DNA of 55,219 nucleotides, from positions 1 to 55,219 of the forward strand of contig JAKLKW010000008.1 of the NCBI GenBank assembly GCA_023150455.1, in the 5' to 3' direction. Source of the stretch: Alphaproteobacteria bacterium. GTDB taxonomy: Bacteria; Pseudomonadota; Alphaproteobacteria; JAEULC01. The translations under genes were made by a program, and so were the position numbers. The notes beneath the pieces were generated by a model. It was not told where the DNA came from, did not search any database, and worked only from the letters and a program-made list of their open reading frames with translations. Of the stretch, positions 44,227-52,706 are shown piece by piece (within the stretch, counting starts at the first letter, position 1; each line of letters begins with the position of its first letter).

Positions 44227-44397
44227 GTGGCGAGCATCACGGCACTGGCAGAGGTACTGCCGGCAAGCGGATTCACCTCTCTCGTGGCGCTGTCCGCGGC
44301 GGTCTGCGCCACGGACGCCGAGGGACGCGTTACGCATTTCAACCGGGCCGCGGCCGGCCTGATCGCGGCGATACGACGGCTCGGCAAGCGCCGCTGA
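44227..44397 (+). pseudogene. PAS-domain fragment
   Basis: GTG at 44227 opens 56 codons containing LSAAVCATDAEGRVTHFNRA followed by AAGLI. This is the beginning of a PAS domain as found in sensor kinases (pattern TDAEGRITxFNEAA). It then ends at 44397 with basic residues, without the rest of the fold or any kinase domain. The gap between putA and the TPR gene is 288 bases and this is all I see in it. Probably a deletion remnant. Confidence 0.45.
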
Positions 44398-44415
44398 CGC
44401 AGGCTGCGGCCGCCG

Positions 44416-44955
44416 TCAGCGCGGCGCGACGGCGGCCAGGGCCGCGTGCAGCTCCTGGTATTCCTCGCAACCCGTGCCGCAGCGACGCTCGATCTCCTGA
44501 AGCTCGGCGCGTGCGAGGTCGACCCGTCCGGAAGCGAAATAGCCTTCGCCGAGATATTCGCGCGTAGCGACATTGTCCGGATCGAGCACAAGCGCCTCGT
44601 GGTAGTAGGCGATGCCGCGATCGACCTGCCCCAGCTTGCGGTAGCTGTAGCCGAGATAGGTCATCTTCACGGCGTCGTCGTCGCGCTTGACGGCATGCAG
44701 CAGCGCAAGCGCCTGCTCGTACCTTCCCTCCCGGGCGGCGCGGCGGCCCTGCTGCAGCAGCTCGTCGTCGATCAGGTCCTCGGCCCGGGCGGGCACGCAG
44801 CGCCCGTCGCGGTCGCTCCAGCGCTGCCCGCGCGGGCAGTTCTTCCGTTCGTCGCCCGAGTCCGCCGCCAGCGCAACGGTCGGCACGGCTACCAGCAGGC
44901 CGAAGGCCAGCATGGCGAGGGACGGCGCCTTGATGATCGGGTTGGTGGCCATCAT
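44416..44955 (-). CDS. exported TPR-repeat protein
   Basis: 179 residues. The N-terminal MMATNPII is followed by a hydrophobic core and an ALA-ADS cleavage site near residue 30, so it is periplasmic. A Cys-containing segment (NCPRGQRWSDRDGRCVPA) comes next. Residues 75-170 make two to three TPR-type helices (YEQALALLHAV, YRKLGQVDRGIAYYHEALVLDP, ATREYLGEGYFASGRVDLA). TPRs mediate protein binding; partner unknown. GGAGCAAAGACC precedes the ATG pair at 44955. Confidence 0.82.
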   Translation of the reverse strand: MMATNPIIKAPSLAMLAFGLLVAVPTVALAADSGDERKNCPRGQRWSDRDGRCVPARAEDLIDDELLQQGRRAAREGRYEQALALLHAVKRDDDAVKMTYLGYSYRKLGQVDRGIAYYHEALVLDPDNVATREYLGEGYFASGRVDLARAELQEIERRCGTGCEEYQELHAALAAVAPR

Positions 44956-45130
44956 GGTCTTTGCTCCAGGGGTGTCGGGATCACGCGAGCTCCGAGGCAT
45001 CGACACGCGGAAGGCGCTTATTATTCGCTGCACGATGGCGCCGGCCGCTCAACCGCACGTGATCGCGGTTTGGCCGCTCCGCGGACTGTCGCGGCTTGGC
45101 CATCGCCCGGTGGCGGTGTAGGGTCGCATC

Positions 45131-45189
45131 GCGCGCGTGTTGATCCACGCGCGCATCTACTTGGGTTGGCGGCCGGATCAGCGGCCGCC
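45131..45189. repeat. two-hairpin GATC-loop repeat, single diverged copy
   Basis: GCGCGCGTG/CACGCGCGC (45131-45154, loop TTGATC) is followed by a 13-base spacer and GGCGGCCG/CGGCCGCC (45168-45189, loop GATCAG). It is the reverse-strand equivalent of the 58-base units at 1995-2110. The first stem differs from those units on both arms, yet pairing is kept. The downstream lipoprotein ribosome-binding site follows directly. Confidence 0.75.
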
Positions 45190-45203
45190 TGCGGGGGCAG
45201 GGC

Positions 45204-45851
45204 ATGAGGCCGGTGGGGAGTGCGTTCGACGCGATCGGCATCGCAACGGCGGCTTGGTTGCTCGCCGGCTGTGCCACCAATTTCACCAATTCCACGACGG
45301 CGCTCGGCTGGATCGAGGAAAAGGGCAACCCGCGCCCGACCCTGGAGAAGTTCACCGTCTGCCACGGCTACGGTTGCGCCAACCGCACCGAGGTCCGGCT
45401 CGCCGCCGAGGAATGGAGGGATATCCGCGCGGAGTTCGCACCGCCGCCGGCCGACGCGGCCGACGAGCGCGAGCGGATCAAGAAGGCCGTGGCCAAGCTC
45501 GAGGTGATGACCGCCAAGCGCGCGGGCACGCAAGCGGACAAGGGCGGCACGCTGAACGCGATCTCGCTGCCCGGGCAGATGGATTGCGTCGACGAGGCGG
45601 TGACCACGACGACCTACCTCGTGCTGATGCAGGAGGACGGGCTCGTCAAGCTGCACCGGCCCGAGACCGTCGCCTGGCGCGGCCAGCTCTTTTCCAAGAT
45701 GCTGCCGCACGTGACGCCGGTGATGACCGAGATCGCCAGCGGCGAGCGCTGGGCGGTCGACTCCTCCTTCTTCGACAACGGTCGCGAGCCGGTCGTCATG
45801 CCGCTCGAGGAATGGCTGGCCGGCTGGGAGCCGCCGAACTTCCAGTTCTGA
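45204..45851 (+). CDS. hypothetical lipoprotein
   Basis: 215 residues. A short N-terminal hydrophobic stretch ends in the lipobox LLAGC (Cys at residue 23), so it should be lipid-anchored. The mature part has a Cys pair in CHGYGC and another in MDCVDE, and a helical segment at about 80-105. No family recognised. GGGGGCAGGGC precedes ATG at 45204. It is followed by the antiporter gene after 54 bases, so cotranscription is possible. Confidence 0.75.
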   Translation: MRPVGSAFDAIGIATAAWLLAGCATNFTNSTTALGWIEEKGNPRPTLEKFTVCHGYGCANRTEVRLAAEEWRDIRAEFAPPPADAADERERIKKAVAKLEVMTAKRAGTQADKGGTLNAISLPGQMDCVDEAVTTTTYLVLMQEDGLVKLHRPETVAWRGQLFSKMLPHVTPVMTEIASGERWAVDSSFFDNGREPVVMPLEEWLAGWEPPNFQF

Positions 45852-45905
45852 CGCGGCATCGGTTTGCAGTTGCGTTCGCCGGCGCCGGCGTGACACAAGC
45901 CAACT

Positions 45906-47684
45906 ATGGACTTCGGCTTCCAGTGGCTGGCGCTCGGCGCGCTCCTGATCCTGGCCAGCGTGTTCGCGCACCTGGTGTCGCGGCGCTTCGGCGCGCCGAT
46001 CCTGCTGGTGTTCCTGCTGCTCGGCATGCTTGCCGGAGAGGATGGGCCGCTCGGCATCCAGTACGACGACGCGCGCAACGCCTTCCTGATCGGCAGCTTG
46101 GCCGTGGCCGTCATCCTGTTCGACGGCGGCTTGCGCACGCCGATGGCGGCGATCCGGGCCGCCTGGGCGCCGTCGCTGTCGCTCGCGACGGTCGGCGTCA
46201 TCCTGACGGCGGGCGTGGTCGCGGCCTTCCTGTCGCTGGTCTTCGCCCTCGACTGGCGCGTGGCCATGCTGATCGGCTCGATCGTCGCGGCGACCGACGC
46301 GGCGGCCGTGTTCGGCCTGCTGGACCAGCACGGCATCGGCCTGCCCGACCGGCTGAGCTCGACGCTCGAGGTTGAATCCGGTGCCAACGATCCGATGGGC
46401 GTGTTCCTGACCGTCGTGTTCGTGGAGATGCTGCAGGCGAACCAGCCGTTCCTCGACCTGATGGTGCTGGCCGCCTTCGTGCGCGACATGGGCATCGGCC
46501 TCGTCATCGGCCTTCTGGGCGGATACGGGCTCGCCTGGCTGGTGAACCGCATCGAGATGACCGGCGGGCTCTACCCGATCCTGGTCTTCGCCGGCGCCCT
46601 GCTGATCTTCTCCGGCACGCAGACCGTGCATGGCAGCGGGTTCCTCGCCGTCTACGTCGCCGGCATCGTGTTCGGCAACCGGCGCGTGCGCGCGTTGCAG
46701 CTGATCGTGCGCTTCTTCGACGGGCTCACCTGGCTGGGTCAGATCGTGCTGTTCCTGCTGCTGGGCCTCTTGGTCACGCCGTCGCAACTGACCGAGGCGG
46801 CGCCGCTCGCCATCTCGGTCGCGATCGTGCTGATCGTGCTGGCGCGGCCGATCGCGGTGATGCTGTCGCTCGCGCCGTTCGGATTCACCCTGCGCGAGCA
46901 GCTGTTCGTCTCGTGGGTGGGCTTGCGCGGCGCGGTGCCGATCTTCCTGGCGCTGCTGCCGTTCCTCGCCGACCTCGATCCCGAGCGGCGCTACTTCCGG
47001 GTCGCCTTCGTCGCGGTGCTCGTGTCGCTCGCGGTGCAGGGCTGGACCATGCCGTTCGTCGCGCGGCGCCTCGGCCTCGCCCTGCCGCCGGCGCCCGAGC
47101 CGGCGCCGCGGCTCGACGTCGACCTGATCCATGCCCTCGACCGCGACCTGATCGCCTACGAGGTCAAGCCGCATAGCCGCGCGACCGACTGGCCGATCCA
47201 CGACCTGCACCTGCCCGAGCGCACGCACATCGTCTCGGTCCTGCGCGGCGACCAGGTGCTGGGGCCGGAAAGCCTGGAGCGGCTGCAGGCCAACGACGTC
47301 GCGCTGGTGCTGACCCCGCCCGAGCACAGCCTTGCCGTCGACCGCTGGTTCTCGCGCCGCTTCGCCTCGACCGCGACCGACCTGCCGGCCAATGCCGGCG
47401 ACTTCGTGCTCGACGGCGCCCAGCCCATGCGCGAGCTGGCCGAGAGCTACGGCATCGCCGTGGACAAGGACGATCTGGACCTCTCGCTGGCCGACGCGAT
47501 CCAGAAAAGGCTGGGCAGGAACGTGGGCCGCGGCGACCGCGCCCGGATCGGTCCGATCGCGTTGATCGTGCTCGACAAGATCGGCAACGAGATCAAGCGC
47601 GTGGGCCTGATGCTCGATCCCCCGCCGGAAGGCTGGCGCGGCCTGCTGGCGCGGCTCCGGCGCCGCGGGCGGGCCGATTCCTGA
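45906..47684 (+). CDS. nhaP2: K+/H+ antiporter, NhaP2 (CPA1) type
   Basis: 592 residues. About 12-13 membrane helices fill residues 1-390, with the CPA ion-site region SIVAATDAAAVF and SGANDPMGVFLTVVF. A TrkA-C domain (RCK-type, about 415-480) and a C-terminal CorC/HlyC-type domain (about 495-580) follow; together these are the NhaP2/CvrA layout. It exchanges K+ (or Na+) for H+ at the inner membrane; the cytoplasmic domains regulate it by ligand. No strong ribosome-binding site is seen before ATG at 45906. Confidence 0.9.
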   Translation: MDFGFQWLALGALLILASVFAHLVSRRFGAPILLVFLLLGMLAGEDGPLGIQYDDARNAFLIGSLAVAVILFDGGLRTPMAAIRAAWAPSLSLATVGVILTAGVVAAFLSLVFALDWRVAMLIGSIVAATDAAAVFGLLDQHGIGLPDRLSSTLEVESGANDPMGVFLTVVFVEMLQANQPFLDLMVLAAFVRDMGIGLVIGLLGGYGLAWLVNRIEMTGGLYPILVFAGALLIFSGTQTVHGSGFLAVYVAGIVFGNRRVRALQLIVRFFDGLTWLGQIVLFLLLGLLVTPSQLTEAAPLAISVAIVLIVLARPIAVMLSLAPFGFTLREQLFVSWVGLRGAVPIFLALLPFLADLDPERRYFRVAFVAVLVSLAVQGWTMPFVARRLGLALPPAPEPAPRLDVDLIHALDRDLIAYEVKPHSRATDWPIHDLHLPERTHIVSVLRGDQVLGPESLERLQANDVALVLTPPEHSLAVDRWFSRRFASTATDLPANAGDFVLDGAQPMRELAESYGIAVDKDDLDLSLADAIQKRLGRNVGRGDRARIGPIALIVLDKIGNEIKRVGLMLDPPPEGWRGLLARLRRRGRADS

Positions 47685-47726
47685 CGCGCGGCCGCTTCCG
47701 GCGGCGGCGTGGAAAGGCGCGTGCTT

Positions 47727-48119
47727 CTAGCGCTTGCCGTTGGCTCGGCCGTGGCCGTTGGCGGCTTCCTGGATCGGCTTCAGGCCGGTCATGGCCGCCT
47801 GCGCCGTCAGCTCCATCAGCTTGCGCGCCTCGTCGAGGTAGATCTGCGCCTCGGACCGCGCGAAATCCATCTGCACTTCCATCGCGGCCTGCATGGTCTT
47901 GCACTTGGCCAGCGACTGGCTGACCGCGAGCCCGGCATCGAGCCGCTGCTTGGTGAAGCCCAGCAGCTCGGTATTGAGCTCGCCGACCGCCTTCATCAGG
48001 GCGTTGCCCGAGTGCATCAGGGTTTCCAGCCCATCCGCATTCAGGCGCGAGATGCGCTCCAGGTCCGGCGCCATGAAGGGTGGCAGCGTCGCGCTTGACT
48101 GGTTCGTGTGCTTCGCCAT
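47727..48119 (-). CDS. phasin family protein
   Basis: 130 residues, mostly helical. The phasin pattern is visible: ERISRLNADGLETLMHSGNALMKAVGELNTELLGF then SQSLAKCKTMQAAMEVQMDFARSEAQIYLDEARKLMELT. Phasins coat polyhydroxyalkanoate granules in the cytoplasm. AAGGAGAATATCCCG precedes ATG at 48119, rejecting a longer frame. No pha synthesis gene is in the window. Confidence 0.87.
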   Translation of the reverse strand: MAKHTNQSSATLPPFMAPDLERISRLNADGLETLMHSGNALMKAVGELNTELLGFTKQRLDAGLAVSQSLAKCKTMQAAMEVQMDFARSEAQIYLDEARKLMELTAQAAMTGLKPIQEAANGHGRANGKR

Positions 48120-48416
48120 CGGGATATTCTCCTTGGGGTTCGCCAAGTGGTGATCGCCCGCAATTCGGTCCGCTGCATGGCCTATCAAATCCCGGGCCAA
48201 CGCAACGCGCCGCATGCGTGCTTCATTTTTCGACATTCATTCACCGGCCCCGTCTCGATCCTGTTCCCGGTGCGGCGTTGCCCGCCGTACGTCCGCCTGG
48301 AACCGAATTCGCCCTTGCCTGAGCGTCACGTTGGATCGACGACGGTGAAAGGCTAGCGCGCGGCCCCGGCCGATGTCAAACCACAGCGCTGTTAGTAAGC
48401 CCGCTGCGGTGCGGAA
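48120..48416. other. 297-base gap between phasin and alcohol dehydrogenase
   Basis: Holds the upstream region of the phasin gene (relatively AT-rich around 48225-48245, CTTCATTTTTCGACATTCATTC) and the 3' side of the alcohol dehydrogenase gene. A 10-base palindrome ACAGCGCTGT lies near 48383-48392. No gene or definite promoter is recognised. Confidence 0.4.
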
Positions 48417-49589
48417 TCACAGTCGTCCGGCTGCAGCGGCATCGAGCACCTTGCGCATTTCCGCCGGTCCCATCTTGACCGGGTTCTCCGGCGCGCAAGG
48501 GTCGACGGCCGCCATGTCCGCCAAACGCGCCATGTCGTTCAGCGGAATGCCCAGCGCCTCGAGCGTGTGCGGGATGCCGATGGCCTGGCGCAGCTCGATG
48601 ACCCAGTCGAGGAAGGCCGTGAACGATGCGGCCTTGAGGCCGAGATAGGCCGCGAGCCTGGCCGTCTTCTCCTCGATGGCACGGCGGTTGAAGACCAGCA
48701 CGTAGGGCATGAAGACCGCGTTGGTCAGGCCATGATGCGTGTCATAAAGCGAGCCGACCGGATGGCTCAGCGCGTGGATCGAGCCCAGCCCCTTCTGGAA
48801 GGCGGTCGCGCCCATGCTGGCGGCGCACATCATTTGGGCGCGGGCTTCCAGGTTCTTGCCGTCGCCGCAGGCGGCGGGCAGGAACACCTTCACCAGGCGG
48901 ATGCCTTCGGCGGCGATGCCGTCGGCCATCGGATGATAGAAGTCGGTGCACAACGCCTCGAGGCAATGGGCGAACGCATCCATGCCGGTCGCCGCCGTGA
49001 TCTCGGACGGCAGGCCGACGGTCAGCGCCGGGTCGTCGATCACGATCTTCGGCATCATCGCCGGGTGGAAGATGATCTTCTTGGTCTTGCTCGCCTCGTC
49101 GGTGAACACCGCGGCGCGGCCGACTTCGGAACCGGTGCCCGACGTCGTGGGGACGGTGACGACCGGCGGCAGCGCGGCGGTGCGCGCCGCCTTCATGCAG
49201 GTCTCGTAGTCGGCGAAATCGAGCCAGGGACGGTCCTGCGCCGACATGAAGGCGACCGTCTTGCCGGTGTCGAGCGCCGAGCCGCCGCCGAAGGCGATCA
49301 CGCCGTCATGCCCGCCCGCCTTGAACGCCGCGACTCCGTCGGTCAGGTTCTTGCCCACCGGATTGCCGCGCACCTCGCCGAACAGTCCCGTCGGCACGCC
49401 CTCGGCCTCGTTGGCCCTGATCGCGTCCGCCACGATCGGCAGCGACTTCAGCCCCATGTCGGTCACCAGGAGCGGCCGCTTCATGCCGAGCTGCCTGCAG
49501 GCGGCGGCCAGCTCCCTGATGCGCCCGGCGCCGAAGCGCACCTGCGTCGGATAGTTCCAGTTGCCCACGAGCTTCGCGGCATCGGTCAT
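48417..49589 (-). CDS. iron-containing alcohol dehydrogenase
   Basis: 390 residues, group III metal-dependent alcohol dehydrogenase. The NAD loop is GGGSALDTGK (about 101-110) and VPTTSGTGSEV is the dinucleotide-site motif. Metal ligands are Asp and His of ATGMDAFAHCLEA and the two His of GSIHALSHPVGSLYDTHHG. It interconverts an alcohol and aldehyde with NAD(H). It follows the glutamine-synthetase-like and ethanolamine-permease-like genes on the same strand, suggesting that the alcohol is a hydroxy-amine derivative (inference). Confidence 0.92.
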   Translation of the reverse strand: MTDAAKLVGNWNYPTQVRFGAGRIRELAAACRQLGMKRPLLVTDMGLKSLPIVADAIRANEAEGVPTGLFGEVRGNPVGKNLTDGVAAFKAGGHDGVIAFGGGSALDTGKTVAFMSAQDRPWLDFADYETCMKAARTAALPPVVTVPTTSGTGSEVGRAAVFTDEASKTKKIIFHPAMMPKIVIDDPALTVGLPSEITAATGMDAFAHCLEALCTDFYHPMADGIAAEGIRLVKVFLPAACGDGKNLEARAQMMCAASMGATAFQKGLGSIHALSHPVGSLYDTHHGLTNAVFMPYVLVFNRRAIEEKTARLAAYLGLKAASFTAFLDWVIELRQAIGIPHTLEALGIPLNDMARLADMAAVDPCAPENPVKMGPAEMRKVLDAAAAGRL

Positions 49590-49682
49590 CGGATTGGGGC
49601 TCCAGTCGTTCAGGTGTTCGGTCCCCGTCCCGCAAGGGGAGGGGGCAAGAGGCGGACGTTTACCCTGCGGCGAGCCGCGCGC

Positions 49683-51050
49683 TCAAATGATCTCGAAATA
49701 GCGCTGCAGCTGCCAGTCGGTGATGGCGCGGCGGTACTCGCGCTCCTCCCACTCGCGCGTGGCGGCGTAGTGCTCGACGAAGTCGTCGCCGAACAGGTGG
49801 CGGGCGGCCTTCGACTTCCTGAGCGCCTGGGCCGAGTCCCACAGCGTGCGCGGCAGTCCGAGCCGCGCCGGGTGCTTGACGGCGTAGGAATTGCCCTTGA
49901 CCGGCGCCTCGGGCTCGAGCTTTTGCTCGATGCCCCACAGGCCCGAGCCGAGCGCGGCGGCGAGGATGACGTACGGGTTGGCGTCGGCGGCGGCGATGCG
50001 GTACTCGACGCGCTGCGACTTGGCCGAGCCGGGGATCACGCGCAGCGCCGTGGTGCGGTTCTCGACGCCCCAGGTGGCGTCGGTCGGCGCCCAGAAGCCG
50101 GGGATCAGCCGCGTATAGGCATTGACGGTCTGCGCCACCATGGCGAGCAGCTCGGGCATCAGCTTCTGCTGCCCGGCGACGAAATGGCGCATCGTCTTGC
50201 TCATCTTGTGCTCGGCCTTGTCGTCGAAGAAGGCCGACTTGCCCGCCTTGTCCTTGAGCGACATGTGGATGTGGCCCGACTGTCCGGGCCAGTCCTTCGA
50301 CCATTTCGACATGAAGGTCGCCATCCAGCCGCGCTTCTGCGCCAGCACCTTCGTGTAGAGCTTGAACAGCACCGCCTTGTCGGCGGCGCTGATCGCATCG
50401 TCGACCATGATGGCGGCCTCGAGCACGCCGGGGCCGGTCTCGGTGTGCAGGCCTTCCAGGCGGAAATCCATCCGCTCCGCCAGCTGCAGCAGGTCGTGGT
50501 AGAAGTCGGCGTGCACCGAGCTGCGCAGCCCGGAGTAGCCGAAGAAGCCGGGCGTGATCGGCTTCAGGTCGCGATAGTTCTTCTCGCGCACCGAATGCGG
50601 CGTTTCCTCGAACAGGAAGAACTCGTACTCGAACGCGGCGTAAACCGAAAAGCCCATGTCCTTGGCGCGCGCGAGCACCCGGCGCAGGGCGCCGCGCGGG
50701 CAGACCGCCTCGGCCGGGCCCATGAACTCGCCCATGAACATCAGCATGTCGCCTTCGGTCGGCACGGCCCGGCAGGTCTCGGGCAGCACGCGCACGAATG
50801 CGTCCGGGTAGGCGGTGTGCCAGCCGGTATAGGTCGTGTTGTCGTAAAGCTGGTCGTTGGAGTCCCAGCCCAGCACCACGTCGCAGAAGCCGAACCCGCC
50901 CTCCAGCGCCGAGAAGAACTTGTCGCGCGCCATGTACTTGCCGCGCACGATCCCGTCGCTGTCGACCACGCCGACCTTGACGTGCGATAGCCCGCGCGCC
51001 TCGACGATCTTGCGCGCGTCGGCGGCGGTCTTGACCTGGCGTGGCTCCAT
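49683..51050 (-). CDS. glutamine synthetase family protein, probable gamma-glutamyl-amine ligase
   Basis: 455 residues, a GSI-type fold. The visible sites are FEYEFFLFEE (metal-binding Glu), HTETGPGVLEAAI (usual GPGQxE has become GPGVLE), SGHIHMSL, and VENRTTALRVI with VEYRIAAADANPYVILAAAL. No adenylylation Tyr motif of housekeeping GlnA is evident. Family relatives (PuuA, IpuC, GlnA4-type) attach glutamate to amines such as putrescine, isopropylamine or ethanolamine. GGAGGGGGACGTCG precedes ATG at 51050. It lies between the alcohol dehydrogenase and permease genes. Confidence 0.87.
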   Translation of the reverse strand: MEPRQVKTAADARKIVEARGLSHVKVGVVDSDGIVRGKYMARDKFFSALEGGFGFCDVVLGWDSNDQLYDNTTYTGWHTAYPDAFVRVLPETCRAVPTEGDMLMFMGEFMGPAEAVCPRGALRRVLARAKDMGFSVYAAFEYEFFLFEETPHSVREKNYRDLKPITPGFFGYSGLRSSVHADFYHDLLQLAERMDFRLEGLHTETGPGVLEAAIMVDDAISAADKAVLFKLYTKVLAQKRGWMATFMSKWSKDWPGQSGHIHMSLKDKAGKSAFFDDKAEHKMSKTMRHFVAGQQKLMPELLAMVAQTVNAYTRLIPGFWAPTDATWGVENRTTALRVIPGSAKSQRVEYRIAAADANPYVILAAALGSGLWGIEQKLEPEAPVKGNSYAVKHPARLGLPRTLWDSAQALRKSKAARHLFGDDFVEHYAATREWEEREYRRAITDWQLQRYFEII

Positions 51051-51166
51051 CGACGTCCCCCTCCGGAATTCCCCGGGGGCCATCGATAGCGCGGATTGCC
51101 CGGCGGCGCCAAGCGCCTTGCGTCGCAGCGGCCCAAAGGCGGCCGCGACGATCCGCGATGCGTGTG

Positions 51167-52624
51167 CTACGCCGCCGCGCGCCGCGCGAACTCCTCCTCC
51201 GGCGACAGCACGAGATAGCGCCGGCGGTAGAGCGCGAAGTAGAGCAGGCCGGCGACGTACCAGATGGCCGCGCCGTACACGCCCTGGCGATAGACCGGGT
51301 CGCTAAGCTGGAACGCCAGCGTCACCGCGGCGATCGCGATGGTGGCGACCGCGCCGGGGATGCCGAGCGGGCTGACATTGGGCCGGTCGATGCGCGGGTA
51401 TTTCAACCGCAGGCGGATGAAGGCGGTTGCCTGCAGGATGTAGGAGATCATGGCGCCGAACACCGCCATGTTGAGCAGCGCGCCGCCGATGAAGGCGCCG
51501 CCCTTCTCGCTGCCGGCGCCGAACCAGGCGAGCAGCAGCACGGCCATGCCGACCAGCGCGCCGGTGATCAGCGCCACGTGCGGCGTCTTGCGCTCGCCAT
51601 GGGTGATCGACAGGAAGGTGGGGAAGTATCCGGCGCGGCTCAGCGAGTAGATCTGCCTTCCATAGGCGAAGATGATCGTGTGGAAGCTGGCGATCAGCCC
51701 GACGACGGCCAGCAGCGCCAGCACCTTGGCCGTGCCTTCGCCATAGATCGTCTTGAAGCCGTCGAGCAGCGGCTCGCCCGACTTGCCGAGCGCCGCGGCG
51801 CCGGGCGCGATCGCCGAGTTCAGCGTCATCGTCATGTAGGCCGAGAAGATCAGCGTGGCGATGCCGAGCAGCAGGCCCCTCGGCATGTCGCGCTTCGGGT
51901 CGTGGCTCTCCTCGGCGGCGAGCGGCAGCTGCTCGATGGCGAGGAACAGCCAGACGGCGAATGGCATCGCCGCCAGCGCCCCCGCCCAGCCGAACGGCAG
52001 GAAGGCCGAGCCGCCGGCCTCGGGTGCGATGTCCAGCGCGAACTTGGAGAAGTCGACATGGGGCAGCGCGCTCACCCAGAACACGGCGAGGATCGCGAGC
52101 GCCAGCAGGGTGACGATCACCGACAGCCGGAAGGACAGCTCGACCCCGGCGATGTTGAGGCCGACGAACACGATGTAGGCCCCGATCCACCACACCGGCG
52201 TGAACCCTGCCGGCGTGCCGAAGATGTTGCTGAGATACGAGCCGATGAAGAACACGATCACGGCCGGCGTCAGCACGAATTCCAGGTTCTCGGCGAGGCC
52301 GGTGACGAAGCCGCCCCACGGCCCCATGGCGGTGCGCGAGAAGGAATAGGCGCCGCCGGTGTGCGGCAGGGCCGGCGACATCTCGGCGATGCAGAAGCAC
52401 AGGCCCAGGTACATGATGGTGATGAAGACGGTGGCGATCACCATGCCGCCGAACCCGCCCGCGGCAAGTCCCAGGTTCCAGCCCGAGAAATGACCCGAGA
52501 TCACCGCGCCGACGCCGAGCGCCCACAGCGACCAGACGCGCGCGTGCCGCCTCAAGCTCCGCTTGGCGAAATAATCCGGATCGACCTGCGTGTAGGAAAC
52601 GCCCCCGCTGCTGTCCGCAGTCAT
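51167..52624 (-). CDS. APC-family permease, ethanolamine-permease-like
   Basis: 485 residues, about 12 membrane helices. The N-terminal VGAVISGHFSGWNLGLAAGGFGGMVIATVF and the HTGGAYSFSRTAMGPWGGFVTG stretch closely follow the ethanolamine permease pattern. It imports an amine or amino acid into the cytoplasm. GGGGGAGGCC precedes ATG at 52624. It precedes the ligase gene by 116 bases on the same strand and is divergent from the nucleoside hydrolase gene. Confidence 0.87.
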   Translation of the reverse strand: MTADSSGGVSYTQVDPDYFAKRSLRRHARVWSLWALGVGAVISGHFSGWNLGLAAGGFGGMVIATVFITIMYLGLCFCIAEMSPALPHTGGAYSFSRTAMGPWGGFVTGLAENLEFVLTPAVIVFFIGSYLSNIFGTPAGFTPVWWIGAYIVFVGLNIAGVELSFRLSVIVTLLALAILAVFWVSALPHVDFSKFALDIAPEAGGSAFLPFGWAGALAAMPFAVWLFLAIEQLPLAAEESHDPKRDMPRGLLLGIATLIFSAYMTMTLNSAIAPGAAALGKSGEPLLDGFKTIYGEGTAKVLALLAVVGLIASFHTIIFAYGRQIYSLSRAGYFPTFLSITHGERKTPHVALITGALVGMAVLLLAWFGAGSEKGGAFIGGALLNMAVFGAMISYILQATAFIRLRLKYPRIDRPNVSPLGIPGAVATIAIAAVTLAFQLSDPVYRQGVYGAAIWYVAGLLYFALYRRRYLVLSPEEEFARRAAA

Positions 52625-52706
52625 GGCACCCGGCCTCCCCCATCAGTAGGATGAGTCGCCATTCTCCGCCGGCACGGTGCCGGCGGCAACACTCGATTGG
52701 TTGAAG

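Noticed and set aside
48567..50990. An 807-codon plus-strand open frame opposite the alcohol dehydrogenase and ligase genes
   Set aside because: Shadow of two well-supported minus-strand enzymes.
49683..51050. Housekeeping glutamine synthetase
   Set aside because: Context with a permease and alcohol dehydrogenase, an altered GPGVLE motif and no glnB/glnK neighbour argue for a gamma-glutamyl-amine ligase instead.
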